The notes under the pieces were generated by a model, which was not told the DNA's origin, searched no databases, and saw only the letters and a program-made list of their open reading frames with translations. This document shows positions 6,212-6,397 of a stretch of 6,397 nt of DNA, piece after piece; the first letter of the stretch is position 1, and the number at the start of each line of letters is the position of its first letter. The stretch is taken from assembly GCA_031270925.1 (NCBI GenBank), contig JAISWY010000109.1, positions 1 through 6,397 of the forward strand, given 5' to 3'. The translations under genes were made by a program, and so were the position numbers. This DNA comes from Candidatus Symbiothrix sp. (GTDB taxonomy: Bacteria > Bacteroidota > Bacteroidia > Bacteroidales > Azobacteroidaceae).

Positions 6212-6397
6212 ATGTCAAAAATATTAATTACCGGAGCTGACGGTTTTATCGGTTCTCATTTAACAGAAATGTTATTAGAAGAAGGATGTGATGTTAAAGC
6301 CTTATCTTATTATAATTCATTTAATTATTGGGTTGGTTAGATAATATTTCACATCCAAAATTAAAAGTCATAACAGGGGATGTCCGTGATCCGCATT
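6212..6397 (+). CDS. LegB-like NAD-dependent 4,6-dehydratase, 5' part, frameshifted and cut by window edge
   Basis: The ATG at 6212 opens MSKILITGADGFIGSHLTE, with the NAD-binding motif GADGFIG (8-14), and continues to YYNSFNYW. The frame then meets TAG at 6338-6340 after 42 codons. Moving by one base from 6331, reading continues as GWLDNISHPKLKV and then GDVRDPH to the window end. The joined product, with NSFNYWGWLD, matches the signature of LegB-type nucleotide-sugar dehydratases (retaining UDP-GlcNAc 4,6-dehydratase in legionaminic acid or bacillosamine-type pathways). The break lies at a GGG run (6330-6332) where GGGG would restore the frame, so either a one-base deletion or a sequencing/assembly error is possible. 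Only about 62 of the roughly 330 residues expected are visible. The gene likely begins the next block of a surface-glycan locus. Confidence 0.72.

Noticed and set aside
1..6397. tRNA, rRNA, CRISPR array
   Set aside because: No cloverleaf-like segment with a TTCGA-type arm, no conserved rRNA stretch and no regularly spaced repeats were seen on reading through both strands.

Overview
The window most likely comes from a member of the Bacteroidetes. Both well-preserved promoters have the Bacteroidetes form (a TTG/TTTG element, about 19-20 nt, then TAnnTTTG), the genes lack clear Shine-Dalgarno sites, and upstream regions are AT-rich. The genus cannot be fixed from sequence alone.

Layout. (1) 1-810, minus strand: an uninterrupted 270-codon N-terminal part of a gene that runs off the left edge. 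It looks like a restriction/N-6 DNA methylase-type protein with an N-terminal PD-(D/E)XK-like nuclease domain. It is visibly more AT-rich than its neighbours. (2) 811-942: a short divergent intergenic region with one promoter facing each way. (3) 943-3180: pnp, complete polynucleotide phosphorylase. (4) 3181-3400: an AT-rich hairpin after pnp, a promoter, and a leader of about 157 nt that can fold into two strong hairpins and a third minor one. (5) 3401-4708: UDP-glucose 6-dehydrogenase. (6) 4695-5720: a UDP-glucuronate 4-epimerase-type enzyme that starts inside the end of the dehydrogenase gene. (7) 5721-6211: no intact gene, only short relics in different frames. These include an AlbA_2-like scrap, a possible hexapeptide acyltransferase end, and a clear PseB/FlaA1-type dehydratase C-terminal motif. 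(8) 6212 to the right edge: the start of a LegB-like NAD-dependent 4,6-dehydratase with a one-base frameshift at a G run.

How the genes fit together. The dehydrogenase and epimerase form a translationally coupled pair that should convert UDP-glucose to UDP-glucuronate and then UDP-galacturonate, precursors for capsule, O-antigen or exopolysaccharide. The LegB-like gene and the PseB-like relic suggest that a surface-glycan (perhaps nonulosonate) locus continues to the right and has been rearranged. pnp is a housekeeping RNA-decay gene and appears unrelated to the glycan genes. The restriction-like gene looks like an accessory insertion. I see no RNA gene, CRISPR array, intact mobile element or convincing new system. 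The best leads are the relic-filled gap, the structured leader before the dehydrogenase, and the restriction-like gene cut by the window edge.
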